Assembly: GCA_030789695.1 (NCBI GenBank)
Contig: CM061142.1
Coordinates: 148,325,266-148,389,265, forward strand
Reading direction: 5' to 3'
From: Scilla litardierei
Lineage: Eukaryota; Streptophyta; Magnoliopsida; Asparagales; Asparagaceae
Length of the DNA stretch: 64,000 nucleotides
In this document: positions 11,870 to 23,141 of the stretch, piece after piece
Layout: every line of letters begins with the position of its first letter
How positions within the stretch are numbered: the stretch's first letter is position 1
Program-made: the position numbers and the translations under genes
The notes under the pieces: model-generated
Seen by the model: only the letters and a program-made list of their open reading frames with translations
The model's database searches: none
What the model was told of the DNA's origin: nothing

Positions 11870-13464
11870 AGTTATTTAATCCTAGCAACGTAATTTTTCT
11901 CTTTCTAATTATCTTCTATTTCACTAGCAATATTTTTTTCTTTTATCAAATTAATTTTTTCTTTCACAAGATCCTCTTTTTTTCTTCATGAATAGAGACC
12001 TTTTGATTTAAGAATTTAATATCTAAATCCTTAGAATCTAAAGAGCTAATTTTCTCATTTAAATCTTTAACTAAATTAGAGTTTTCAAGCTCTAACTTAG
12101 CTAATTTTTCATTACCTTCTTTTAATTCTAAGATCTTGGTCTCTAAGGCGGTTTCATTAAAATTAGCTATAATCTCTTTTAATTCTTTCCATTTTATGAA
12201 TAACTCATCTCTCTCATGTTCAATAGCCCCAAGACAGTCCTCTAATGATTTACGAGTATCTTAAGCTTAGAATATTTGGGGGCTAATTCTTCAAAGAGTT
12301 CAACTAAATATTCATAAGACTCTTCCATATCAGCAAACATATTCTCAATGTAGCTACGATCATCAATAGAGATGAGATGAGATTTTACCTTTTCATCTCC
12401 CGCCATGAAGCAAGTCCCATTGTTGTTACTTTCATCGTCCTTTGAAGAAATCTCCTCTGCAATGCTTTCTTCCCAAGTTGCAACCATTCCTCGCTTGGAC
12501 GTCCTCGTGCTTCAATTGCCTTCATTTTCTTCCCCTTTGTTTTTCAGAAGAGGACAATCAGCTTTTATATGTCCCTTTTTGTTGCAATTAAAGCATCTTG
12601 GTGTAGTGTCCTCTTCTTCATCTTTTTTTCTTCCTCTTGATTCCCCAGATGTTACCAGTTATTTCCTTATTGTTACGTATGAACGCTCTAAAGCCTTTTG
12701 ATAGGGAATCCATCTCTTCGTTGTCTGAATCATATGATACATCATTTTTGAACTTAGGCGCTTTGAATGCCAAATCCGTTTCCTTTTCCTATTCCTTCTT
12801 GGATTTCTCATCCTTCTTTAACGCCTCGTCACTTAGCATATTCATCTGCACTTCGTATACCATCAACTTTCCCTTTAGTTGTTCGAAAGTGATGGTTGCA
12901 AGATTATGGGCTTCCTCAATGGAAGTTCTCTTTTGGATCCATTCTCCAGATAGTGAGTATATGAATTTGCCAACCAAGTCCTCTGAAATATCCTTTCCAA
13001 GCACCTTCAATGGATTTACAATATCTGTAAAATGAGAGAACATAGAGTCAATGGTTTCATTAGGAAGAATAAAAAATTCTTATATTTCTGTAGCAACATT
13101 CGAATTCGTGTTTTCTTTACTTCAGTGGTTCCCTCATATGAGACTTCTAACATGGTCCAAATTTCCTTGGCAGTGGAGCAAGAGCAATTACTGTTATATT
13201 CATTAATATGAAGACCACAATACACGATGCTCATTGATCTAGCATTTAGACGTTCTAACCGATTATTTTATTTTAATTGCTCAGGAGTTGGTTTGTCTAC
13301 TGGGGTGAAGCCTTCGCTAACTATCTTCCATAATTCCATGTCAATGCCCTAAATATGAATAGACACCCTTTGTTTCCAATAGTTATAGTTATTTATCTAA
13401 GATGTGAGTGGCCTTCTCTTTGGTTATGCGGATCATTAGGATAAGTGTATGAAATTTGTGCCAT
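11870..13464 (-). pseudogene. gag: Sirevirus gag (decayed)
   Basis: The minus-strand ATG at 13464 starts MAQISYTYPN; the frame then shifts several times. Recognisable parts in order are a 'NYNYWK' box soon after the start, a capsid region at about 13235-12790 ending in the SIRE-type 'LKGKLMVYEVQMN', an intact CCHC zinc knuckle (CFNCNKKGHIKADC, 12554-12595), an acidic stretch (12242-12487), and a long Lys/Glu/Leu coiled coil (about 12240-11870). This order matches Sirevirus Gag, which forms the particle and binds the RNA genome. Frameshifts near 13235 and 13030, and stops at several places, make it non-functional. Confidence 0.75.
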
Positions 13465-13507
13465 TAGGATCGAAGTTTTACTGAACTTTGAGTCCAAAGA
13501 AATCCCT

Positions 13508-13519
13508 GCTCTGATACCA
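13508..13519 (-). promoter_or_regulatory. Primer-binding site (tRNA-iMet)
   Basis: The minus strand reads TGGTATCAGAGC two bases inside the 5' LTR. Confidence 0.85.
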
Positions 13520-13521
13520 AT

Positions 13522-16500
13522 TGAAAACCACACTAGATGGGTGTGAATAGGGTGTATGGCACAAATTAAAAATCAAAGCACAAATATGTTTAACGGAGTG
13601 GCTCCCCTGCTTCTACTCCGACCCCAAACCATATGAGGATTTCACACCTTTTATAACCAAAAAGGAAAACTGTGATCACGCTTACGGGTGGAGATCGAAC
13701 CGTACAAAATAGTGTTCAAGAATATAACGCTCAATGATAGCTTCTGGGTGAAGCTATTCTCATAATACAATCTCACAAAAATAAGTTCAAACTGATTTAA
13801 TACTACATCCAAAAATCAGAAAGATATCACTGTGATGTAGTCTGTGATATCGTGGTCGCGTAGGCAAAAACAGATCATCAGTCCGATGTCTGGATCAAAC
13901 GTTATGGTCCTCTGAAGTTCGTTGCACAATTCTTTGTACGCAAAGTTGGGTCTCGTGGCACTATGGAATCTGTAGCCGGGCACTAGGAAATCTTTGATTC
14001 TTTTTGGTCGGAATTTCTCCTCTGGCACGCTGCTGGGTCTGCAAGCTGTGTACAAAGTAAGCATTGGCTCAAGTACTAACAACAACTGTGGTGCGGGGTT
14101 CCAACGTGCCAGGCTAGGGAATTTTGCCTTGTCAACCAAGGCCGTGACTAGTTTCTTGCCAACCTGTGTCAACAATGGGTATGGCATAGTGTGCCCATGT
14201 ACCAGGCTCGGTAAACTAGCTTGCCAACAGGCCAGCAAGCAGTGCGTGAGTTGGGAAGCTGCAACAGAGTGGATTTCTTGACTTTTTGATGATTCAACTT
14301 GATTGCTTGCGATCTTCATTGGCCAGAGAATTGAATATAGACTTGTATAGGATCTTCTAGGCTTTGAATCAAGGCTTGAAGAATGCTTGCATCCTCTCCA
14401 AATTTAGCTTGGCCATGAGTTGTCTTCTTGAGTCAGCTTGATGCAACAAAAGCTTCTTCTTCAATGCTGGATGAAACAAGGAGGCTTTGCTTGCCAAGAG
14501 TTTGAAGAGGGGCTTGGCCTTGCACAAGCTTAATGATGTGGAACTTGCCGTGAGTTTGAATTGATGGCTCTTGGAAGAGGCTTGCGGCAACAACAATCTT
14601 TGCTTGCACATCAAGGATGAACAAGATGAAGCTATAGTGCTTGCAGCAAGGACAATCTTTGCTTTCACTTCAAGGATGAATAGGATGAAGCTCGGTGGAA
14701 ATTGATGATGTTGAATTTTGAGGGACCCTTAGGGCACATTTCTATGCCCGTCCTACGTCAGACTGATGATAGAGGCAAAAGAAAAGCAAGCAGCAGAAAA
14801 ATGTTAAACTATTTAACATGCAAGCCCTAAGGATTTCAAGACCCTAACCAGGATCTATACTATCTTGTGGTGGATCTGACCACCCCAAGATAGATCTAAG
14901 TTATTACAATATTATAAATACTATGCTTAATTAAACTACATACCCGAAACCTTGCTTGCACCGGCAAGGTGTACCGAACCACGTCTCGAGCTACTCCTCG
15001 TCCCGAGCTGAACCGCTTAGCGATCCGCTCCTAGTCCCAAGCCGAACCACTTCCCGAACTGCACCGCGTCACGAGGCGAGCAACCCCCTTGTCGTTGAGC
15101 CAACTACGCACCGACGAAAGTTTCACTTGAGCGGATCCTTTCCCAAGACTCCGGATCGAATCCAAGCCACTTCGTAGCTTTGCTAGAGCCCTTCAGGAGC
15201 AAGGGAGAAATTTTGGGAGAAGAGAAAATATTTATTTTAAGCTTAGATCCGAGCGTGCTCCAAAATTTCGGGACTCGCTCAGATCTAGAGGTTGGGACGA
15301 GTTTTGAGGAGGTAGATAGGCCCCTGTTTATATAGGTGGCTGACCCCTCATATTTACTCCATATCTGATGTGGGACTAAAAAATTTGGATGAAAAAATTA
15401 ATTAATGTTTGCCTTTCACAAAGGCCAAATGTTAGCGAATTGTTTCCCCCTTGCCGTTGGGCTTCATAAGTGATACAACCTATCAAATCGAAGAGGGTTG
15501 AATGGTGAACGCATAGGAACAAATTTCGCGTCATTTCGAGTTCATTTGACCCCTCAAACGAGTGTCCAAACATAGCCCAAAACTAGCTTTTCGCAAAAAC
15601 TACAGCCATCGCACAAAACTGGGTTTAAAACCCCTACTGTGTTTGGTGTCCGTTTTGCCGCAGTTTGAACCTGCATTTAGACCGGGATGATCCCGCCATC
15701 TAGGTAATTATTCCCATATGTTTGTTATACTAAATATGCACGCAAACATTTTACGACACATTTAATTCCCTTTGCATCATATGCAAAATTCCACATCTAT
15801 TATATAAAATCATTTGCATCAAATACAAATAATCTGAGGGCATACATCCCCCATCATCTCCCACTTGCACTCATGATCATTTATCCCGAATGCAGGAGCT
15901 AACTGCAAACTCTTTGCAGTTTCTATCCCTTGCATCAAATGCATATTCTCCCTAATTTCTACCTATTACTTGACGAAGGTTGCACTCTGTGTAAGACCCT
16001 ACAGCCTGACCCTATTACAGGTGGGGCTCAAAGCCCCAGATGGCAGTAACCGCAAGCAGCAGATGCCATCCCTGTTTCAGTATCATACTTATGTCGTTAA
16101 CTCATTGACATGAGTATTGTCGGGACCACCCTGACTGTGTTCATGATGAATACTGCAGATTTAGTCTCTTCCTCAAAACTATGCCATTTAATTCAAGCCT
16201 AGGGTGTGGTCATACTGTCAACCCCAAAAGCTCGAAGCCGGTTGGTCTCCATCGATCTTTAGTCAAACAATGTTGGACATCTTTCAACATACTCTGGCCA
16301 GAGTTTTCACTAAAGATCGAACTAACACTACGACACTAACTCCCATTGACCGGAAGAGACGAATCCTATCTTGGTCATTAGTCTCCTCGCATGCTTCAAA
16401 TGTCACCAAACCAAAGACCTTTCGACAGTCCTTGCCGCAAATCTAGGTCAGGGATCCAAGTGACACCGTTCACGTACAGGTTCGTACAATGACCTCAAGT

Positions 16501-17402
16501 CAAAAGACCAACTTGCCTATCATCACTAAGAGTATCATTGCCAGATTGGTCAATCATAACCATATGATAACTCTTGTTGGGTCGTTCAGTGAACTCATTC
16601 TCCAGTGAGCACCTGTGTCTCGTCTTCGACTTTGCCAAGTTGAACGACCGTGGATCATCGTCACCGCTACACGGTGAAGACTAAGACACAATGGTCTATC
16701 CGATATTTCGATATCCTTTTCTCGAAATATCTACGACCACAAACGTTTCTAGACTTATGCTACTAACGGTCAAGGACTTCTACATGATCGAGATCCTTAT
16801 CTTGATACATGTTTGACCTTGCATTAAGTATCAGGACTTTACCTAAGTTTCTAACGATTATAACATTTTTATTAACTTAAATAAATACTTACCAAACAGC
16901 TTATTGTTATTTCGAACAAGATGTTTGTATAGATACACATGGATGAATTTGCCTCGTGGGCATACCTATCTCTCAACAGATGAAACTTTTTAATTGTGGC
17001 CACAAGGAGGAAATTGATGAGGGATTCTTGAAGAGGCCGGCTAGGGTTTTCATCTTTGTAAATTTTCTCCTTAAGAGCTAAGGATTGATGCATGAAGGGG
17101 TGTTTAAATAGGAGAGAATCTAATCCTATTGAAGATAGGACTTTTCTTAAGAAAGGACTCCTTTTGAATCCAATCAAATCGGCAATCTTCATGGTACATT
17201 GCATCTTGGATAAGTATGGATGATGTAGGATTCTTTTGAAAATTATTTGCACCCATAATTATCCACACTTAATTCTTTTGTATAAACAATTTCTTTTGCA
17301 CATTTACGCCTGAAATCACTTAATGAAATTATTAGTACCACATGATTTATTTGGCATCATCAAAATAAAAAGTGTGACCTAGTTGATGAGCTAACTAGGA
17401 CA
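13522..17402 (-). repeat. 5' LTR of the deleted Sirevirus, with insertion
   Basis: The LTR is 13522-14708 plus 16984-17402. The two parts rejoin at 'gatga', which is duplicated on both sides of the solo LTR 14709-16978. With the insertion removed its length is about 1.6 kb, like the left copy. Confidence 0.8.
14709..16978 (-). mobile_element. Solo LTR (2270 bp) with 5-bp target duplication
   Basis: The ends are TGTTGAATTT...TCTCAACA, flanked by gatga at 14704-14708 and 16979-16983. The other copy of the host LTR (near 9770) is continuous across this point, which confirms an insertion. A TATA-like ctatataaac read on the minus strand (about 15336-15346) suggests minus orientation. No coding domain and no second internal LTR are seen, so a solo LTR formed by LTR-LTR recombination is the simplest reading. 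Confidence 0.85.
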
Positions 17403-18755
17403 TTCGTCACCCAACTAGTCGACTAGTGATAAAGCACTAGTCGACTAGTGATAAAGCACTAGTCGACTAATAGACTCTCTATTTTTCTTGCAGGCTGGTT
17501 TAGTCGACTACTGAAATATCATGAGTTAACTAACATCTTATATGGGGTTTGTTTGGATTTTATGCCTTTCTTCTTCAACTTGGATCATTCGTAACTCTTT
17601 ACAAATATTCCCATTATTGCTCGTAACTCCGTGCAACACGCATTATTTCTCTAATAAGCTTGATCATAACTCTTGTGATCGGTCACATACATCATATGTA
17701 CTTGAAACTCATTCCTTCGTCTCTCGTGAGAGATCGTCACATGTGTGTGACTCTAATAGATTGATTCCAACGAGCATGATCATATCGTGTTCTAGGTGCA
17801 TCAGAGATGTTAGGCACACATACTGTTGTCGTCGTTAAAGAATCATCGTTATCTGGTTACCATAGAGACTGGAATCTTTACGAACCAAATCTTGGGCCTT
17901 ACAATGACAGATTCTGTATAGTCTGATCCATTCGTCATCACTATGTCACTAAGGTGTCTAGGGTATGGCTTACTATCAAACCCTAGTAGGCCTTATAGCC
18001 AGGGTAAAATGTGATCCTATAGTTAGACGTTTAGATATAACTTATTACTGTAACAACTTTATTTGTCTACATTTGCTAAGGGTGTAACTATGAATCATAT
18101 TTAAGTTTGTGTGACACTAACCTCCCATACCAGATGAGACGAATCACATCTTGATGGCCACTTCCTTTGCACGCTTCCAACTATACCCAGTGAGTACCTA
18201 TGTATCAAGTGTAATACTGATGTTCGGTAAAATCCTAAGTATAGCTTTCCATGTGCAAAATTCTTTACCACATCTTAGGCCACGAGGACTATGCATCACC
18301 TATTATCACTTGAGAGCTTTCTGTTGATAATCAGAGTATGAATACCGTATAGACGATCTCGGTGAGTTGTTCATGTGAACTTGTCATACAAGCACATGGC
18401 GTTATCTCACGATGTCTCCATATTGAGCAGTTATGCCGCCAGCCAGTACCATCTAATGGTTGAGCTCAATGCATAATGGTCTATTTGGAGTACCTATATC
18501 CCTTTCTCGATATTGCAAGGACCAGGAACATTTTAGGAGATAATGTTGGGCCTCATTATCATGAGCTCATCACGATCCTAATGTACGTCATATGCTTCTC
18601 CAAGTACTTTATCCATGTAATCATATTTTCACCTCATAGATGCAAGCTCAAATTCATAAGGATTACATAGACAAAGATGACCAAATAGCATACTATCATT
18701 TTGACCGAGATGTGTCAATTCCATTCATTAACTTAAGGGCATATATTCCCCAACA
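17403..18755 (-). repeat. Outer part of the old copia 5' LTR (tentative)
   Basis: The sequence ends ...attccccaaca at 18755. Read on the minus strand it would start TGTTGGGGAATATATG, a typical copia LTR start. Bases 18470-18600 resemble 16690-16800 of the solo LTR ('aatggtctat..., tatcc.tttctcga'). Bases 17415-17520 carry ctagtcgactag palindromes and a 29-bp tandem repeat. I infer that it continues the LTR piece at 7365-8537 across the Sirevirus insertion. The alternative is an unrelated LTR fragment. Bases 18756-19011 are AT-rich and hold nothing I recognise. Confidence 0.45.
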
Positions 18756-19019
18756 CACAGAATGACTCTCCGAGATGCTTCTATATAGTAATCATCCTCT
18801 AATTACTTTTGTGCGTTGAAATATCAATTTAAGTTCAATTGGAAGTTTGGTTTACTTTTCAATGGTAACATTAGTTAATTTTAAAAACGATATATGATAA
18901 TTAGTTTTAGTAAAGTTTGGTATCTTTTACGATTTTTATACAATGTATAAGCTATCATTGTAAAACTAATGAAATGATAGTAGTCAACTAGAGATGTGTG
19001 TAACACTTTTAGGTATTAA

Positions 19020-19928
19020 CAGCTGAAGATATTGGGGCCCAGGACGAGTTAAAAATTTGGGCCCTTTAAATATAATTTTTTTAAAAAGTTGAATACTAAT
19101 TTTTTTTTGGGAGTTTGGAACCCCGAAAAAGGCGGCTTTCCCCACCTCAAACAGTTACACTCTGCATACAACAACATGCACGAAACCGCACGAGACCATT
19201 GATCAGTTTCTCTCAAACACCTGAATTACAATTTATGAAAATAGAAAATATCCCATTTCGACTCGCAAACACATCCAGCCAGGCTTGAACAAAACCATTA
19301 TCATCATCACCAATATATACATATGAAACAAAATGGTGGCTTAAAAGCCAAAACAGTTTCAGCCACTCCTCTCAACATCCTCAGCTTCCGTCGACTTAAC
19401 AAATCGACCCTTCACTCGCTTCCTGGTTTCAGCTCTTGCCTTTCTGGACTCGTAACGAATATGCGTCTCATACATGAAGATAAGTTGAGAGCTATTACTA
19501 GAAACGATATGTGCAACAAGAATTTAAGCAAAAAATGCCAGGGCCAGAGATTATTCGTGCTTCCGATTTTTCCTCTTCGCTTTGTAGCGTAACATGGCAT
19601 TACCCCGATTCTGGGCCAACAGTTCCCTGTCAACCTTCTTCATCCCTTTCATCCCTTCCTGTTTGACCATGGGCAGTTCCCCAAAAGAAATGTCTTTCAT
19701 GGCGTTGCCAGATCCTGGATCATGCGAAGAGACCGAAGACAGAACAATGTTTGGCAAATGATACACTGAGGAAGCCAACATATTCACAATAGAACTATTC
19801 TCGCCGCTCTTCCATTTCCCAGACATGCCAACATTTCCCTGTTGGTTAGCATCAGACACGTAAAATGGGCCCCCTAGCCTTGGGCCCTGGGCGCTTGCCC
19901 TGGCTGCCCTGGATCAGGACCGGGCATG
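19020..19928. mobile_element. hAT-like non-autonomous element carrying a captured gene fragment
   Basis: The element lies between two copies of ggtattaa (19012-19019 and 19929-19936). An 8-bp target duplication is the hAT hallmark. The ends are CAGCTG... and ...GGGCATG. The terminal inverted repeats are weak, but both sub-terminal regions are rich in gggccc/ccaggac blocks. No transposase is present, so it would need one in trans. Most of the interior (19147-19860) is an antisense plant gene fragment. The hAT call depends mainly on the 8-bp duplication. The element could instead be another DNA transposon with a chance 8-bp match. Confidence 0.6.
19359..19860 (-). pseudogene. CONSTANS-like (CCT-domain) gene fragment, transduplicated
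   Basis: Two exon-like pieces on the minus strand. The first (19860 to about 19554) contains a Ser/Gly-rich region, then 'MVKQEGMKGMKKVDRELL', leading into 'NRGNAMLRYKAKRKNRK', the first half of a CCT motif. The second (19472-19359) gives 'YETHIRYESRKARAE' and 'TRKRVKGRFVK' and then a stop: the second half of the same motif. The 80-90 bp between them look like an intron whose borders are no longer GT-AG. The CCT motif of CONSTANS-like proteins mediates DNA and NF-Y binding and nuclear targeting, and the wording is closest to the COL9/COL10-type group as I remember it. B-box zinc fingers are absent. About 200 bp after the stop look like 3' UTR. Intron retention means genomic DNA, not mRNA, was captured. 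Confidence 0.75.
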
Positions 19929-19970
19929 GGTATTAATAGTCACATTGTATCCCTTTTATAATTTTCGGAA

Positions 19971-20119
19971 TGTTATGAACGGTTATTTAACCGTAGTTGG
20001 TTGTGATTCTGGGCTATCCTAGAGATAGGCCCATATCAATGTAATCCATATTTGTATTCTTCCCTATTGAATATAAATAAATAGCTGGGGGCTCCTCCAC
20101 CAGTACTTGATTCATAACA
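19971..20119 (+). repeat. 5' LTR of the short-LTR copia
   Basis: TGTTATGAACGG...ATTCATAACA. It contains a TATA-like tataaataaatag at about 20069-20081. A perfect cggttatttaaccg palindrome lies near its start. Confidence 0.9.
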
Positions 20120-20136
20120 CGTTATCAGCATGAGCC
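20120..20136 (+). promoter_or_regulatory. Unusual primer-binding site (internal tRNA match)
   Basis: cgttatcagcatgagcc directly abuts the LTR and is not the usual 3'-end complement. Read in reverse complement (tgctgataacg) it resembles the anticodon arm of plant tRNA-Ile(IAU), with C opposite the inosine. This suggests priming by an internal or half tRNA. The tRNA identity is from memory. Confidence 0.5.
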
Positions 20137-20403
20137 TCTAAAACTTTTTCCACAAAAATTCTTTTCGATCATTGCAAAGGCGAAGGGAGACGGGAGATCC
20201 ACACGCGCGATGCAAGGCTTCCTCAATTGAGCGGCGTCATCCGCATAGGACTTTGTTCAACCGTCGCTATATCTGGAGGACGGATATAGAGGTAAAAGTC
20301 GCTAAAAACGATGTTTTTATCATACGTATAATTGATCTGTCCTTTGATCTCGCAAGATCGATATGTGGATTGATTGTCGCCTTGAAAATGATAAATCTTT
20401 TTA

Positions 20404-21062
20404 CCTAAAAACTTGTTTTAACCCCTTCCAAACCTACCCCCACCGCCACACAACCCCCCGCCGTGGGTGGGGGGTGTAGCTCGCCTCGCCGCCGCACAAC
20501 CACCCGCCGTAAGGGGGCAGCTCGCCCCGCCGCCGCACAACCCCCCGCCGTAGGGGGCGCGGCTCGCCCCACTGCCGCGTAACCCCCCCCCCCGGCCGTA
20601 GGGGGAGAGGCCCACCTACGCCATCGAAAACCCCCCGAAGGGGGGTACGGTGGCCTTTTTCTGCCATCGCAAGGCGAAACCCCCCCGAAGGGGGGGTACG
20701 GTGGCTTCCCGCCGTCGCAGGCGAAACCCCCCAAAGGGGGGTACGACGGATTCTTGCCACCGCAGGCGAAACCTCCCCCCTGAAGGGGGGGGGGGGGGGG
20801 TACGGCGGATTCTCGCCGTCGCAGGTGAACCCTCCTAAAGGGGGGTACGGCAGTCTCCCCACCATCGCGATGAAACCCCCCCGAAGGCGGCCCTCGCCGC
20901 AGCCAATACGCCCCCCCCCCCCCCCCCCCGAAGGGGGGCTGCGGCCCTTGCGCCGCTACATGCCGTCGGCCCCCTCCAAAGGGGGCAGCACCGTCCATTC
21001 CCGACCCCCCGCCAGCCGCCGCCTAGCGGCTAACCCTAGGGGTGGCGGCGGCTAACCCTAGC
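20404..21062. repeat. GC-rich hairpin array in the copia leader
   Basis: Two tandem arrays. About 20440-20600 holds units 'cgccgcacaacc...ccgccgtaggggg' of roughly 50 bp. About 20630-20940 holds units built on ccccccgaaggggggtacgg, each an exact C-run/G-run hairpin. Homopolymers of 16 G (20785-20800) and 19 C (20911-20929) occur and may be mis-sized. Reading frames on both strands here are by-products of the repeat. Confidence 0.9.
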
Positions 21063-21511
21063 CACCGCCCCAATTGGGCCGGAAGCCCAAAATCACAAAA
21101 AACAGAAAATAGCCTTCTTGGGCCTGAAGCCCACAGGCAGTCTGCAGTGCCTCAGGCCCCGCAAGAAAAACAAAAAAAAATTTCTGGGGGAACAAAGATA
21201 AAAGTCTACGAAAAAGCTTTTTGGGCTAAAAATTTGAGAAAAATTGGCGTTTTGGCGACCTAAAAGCAAATGAAAAAGGGGGATTCTAGGAACGTTTGGG
21301 ACTCTTTTTGGGGATAAATTAAAAAGGAAAACTTTTTCCTTTTACATAAAACATGTCGTTTTTGGGTTCTTTTTCAATCCGGTGATTAAACCCAAAACTT
21401 TTGCAACCCATGCATCTTATAATTTTTTTTTGCAAAATCATATTTAGATGCTTTACATCACTGGCTTATTCTGTGGATATTATATGTGTGGTTGTGCATT
21501 ATATTTAAAAC

Positions 21512-21600
21512 TTATAATTAGGACGATCCTGCGACAGCTCTGCCGTTAGTCACTTAACCTAACGGTGTATGGTGTTGCCCATTGGTCCAATAATTATTAA
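21512..21600 (+). promoter_or_regulatory. Conserved copia leader element
   Basis: It shares a gapped core (gctctg..gttagt...taacctaac...ttgcc....ggtcc.a.aattatta) with the duplicated minus-strand block at 4738-4960 of another copia element. It lies about 450 bp before the gag start. The role is unknown; packaging or translation control are possibilities. Confidence 0.55.
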
Positions 21601-22054
21601 GTGATTAAATATTTTATCCTCATGCGAATATAACTGCTTGCGATGTCTATGAATGAAAATGTTAATGAGCACAATATTTCTGCATGAATGGCTAAATGTG
21701 GTTTTTGGATCGGCTGTTTAAGTCCCACAGTTTATTTCCCGTACTTTTCTTTTATCTTTGAGAGAAATTGTAGTGAGGAATTTATGTAAATGTCAAATAC
21801 AGAAGACCAACTTCCATAGAGACGGAGGCCAAAATTGAAGCTGGAGAAATCATATGGGACCCACGGGATTTCCAAAGTTGTATTTTCCATTTTAAGCTTT
21901 AAATTGTGTAATATAGACTGTATGGACTTTGGACTCTTTTTATGTGGGACTGGCCGATCCACGCATTTAGCTACTCATTAAATATTGCCTTCGCATGAAA
22001 ATGTTTTATTTGATTAAAAAATTAATTCATGCATGTTTGTGCTCTGCTAGATAA

Positions 22055-23020
22055 ATGGCTAAAATTGCAAGCGTTGATTTCGAAGTGCTGGATGCATCAG
22101 GTAGAAACTATTTAAGCTGGCAGCGATATGTAAAGTTTCACCTATGGGCAAAGTCCCTCATTGCTGCTGTAACAGAAAAAGAAAATGTTAGCGATATAGA
22201 GAAGGCGCAAGCCATCATCTATATTCCCCTCCATATGGACAAGACCTTAAAGACTGAATACCTTACGGTCGAAGATCCACTTGAGCTGTGGACTGCCCTT
22301 GAGGACAGGTATAAACATCAGAAAGATGTTATACTCCCAAGGGCACGATATGAGTGGGAGAACATGAGACTGCAGGACTTTAAGTTCAATGCTGAGTACA
22401 ACTCAGCACTCTTTAGCATCACCTCACGCCTGAAGTTGTATGGTGAAAAAGTCTCAGAAGATCGCATGATGGAAAAGACGTATACGTCTTTCCATGAAAA
22501 AGATGTGATACTCATGCAGCAATACCGTGAATGCAAGTTCACTAAGTATTCTAAGCTGCTGTGATGTTTATTCATGGCTGAGCAAAACAGAAAGCTTCTT
22601 CTCGCCACTCACAATATGCGCCCTCCCGGCACTGCCCCTCTACCAGAAGCTCACCATTCCTCTTCCTTCAAAAAGAAGAGAGATAATAAAAGAAAAGAAA
22701 GACCATAGAAAGGGGGACAATAGAAAAAAGTCAAGGGCCATGTACAGTAGCAACGAAAGAATGAAGGGAAGCGCAAGTTCACCTGGCGCAGGAATGACAA
22801 CAAGAAAAATAATGCACCCCCACCCAAGAGGGATTGGGAAGACCAGTGCCACAGCTGTGGCATGAAAGGCCACTGGTCCAGAGTGTGCAGGACCCCTCTT
22901 CATCTCCAGGAGCTTTATAAACAAATCAAGAAAAAGAATACTGAATCAAACCTGGTGGCTGCGAATAATGCAGTCAAGTTCACAGCAAAAGACTTCGAAT
23001 CAGATGACATGCTTGATTAG
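22055..23020 (+). pseudogene. gag: Copia gag (broken)
   Basis: The ATG at 22055 (MAKIASVDFEVLDASGRNYL) opens a 169-codon frame that stops at 22562-22564. The same frame continues (MAEQNRKLL...) through three further stops to an intact CCHC zinc knuckle, CHSCGMKGHWSRVC at 22847-22888, and ends at 23018-23020. The N-terminal part has the 'YLSW' and 'LW..L..RY' boxes of copia Gag capsid regions. All four premature stops lie in the original frame, so single-base changes explain them. Gag forms the virus-like particle and the knuckle binds the RNA. Confidence 0.85.
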
Positions 23021-23141
23021 CCTACTTTATTTATTTTAGCATTTTATTCAGAACAATCTATTTTATGAGATTTTATGTAATTTGATTTCTGTTGAATAAA
23101 AGTTAGTTTTTCTGAATGCAAATGTTTACTCATCTTTTTAG

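Larger units (their letters stand above)
8538..17402 (-). mobile_element. Internally deleted Sirevirus-like copia element, minus strand
   Basis: The two LTRs are 8538-10203 and 13522-17402, the latter carrying a 2.3-kb insertion. Between them are a minus-strand primer-binding site (13508-13519), a decayed long gag with coiled coil and zinc knuckle, and repeated polypurine tracts next to the left LTR. No protease, integrase or RT is visible in the 3.3-kb interior, so most of pol is deleted. The 8538 border is blurred (taaaaaac versus tgaaaacc in the other LTR) and I see no clear target duplication. Sirevirus assignment rests on gag architecture, the multiple polypurine tracts and the 'gccatcataaaaaagg' motif. 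Confidence 0.75.

Noticed and set aside
12242..12487. Small acidic host protein on the minus strand
   Set aside because: It is in the order and strand of the Sirevirus gag, just after the zinc knuckle, and belongs to that decayed gag.
17410..17475. CRISPR-like short repeats (ctagtcgactagtgataaagc)
   Set aside because: Only two or three direct copies without unique spacers, in plant LTR sequence.
19551..19859. Intact small CCT-domain gene
   Set aside because: It has only the end of a COL gene, broken splice borders, no B-box region and no ATG at its start. It sits inside a transposon-like unit.
20405..20998. Long Gly/Pro/Arg-rich reading frames on both strands of the GC-rich leader
   Set aside because: All frames are open because the repeat unit lacks stops. 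No domain, and the repeats explain them.
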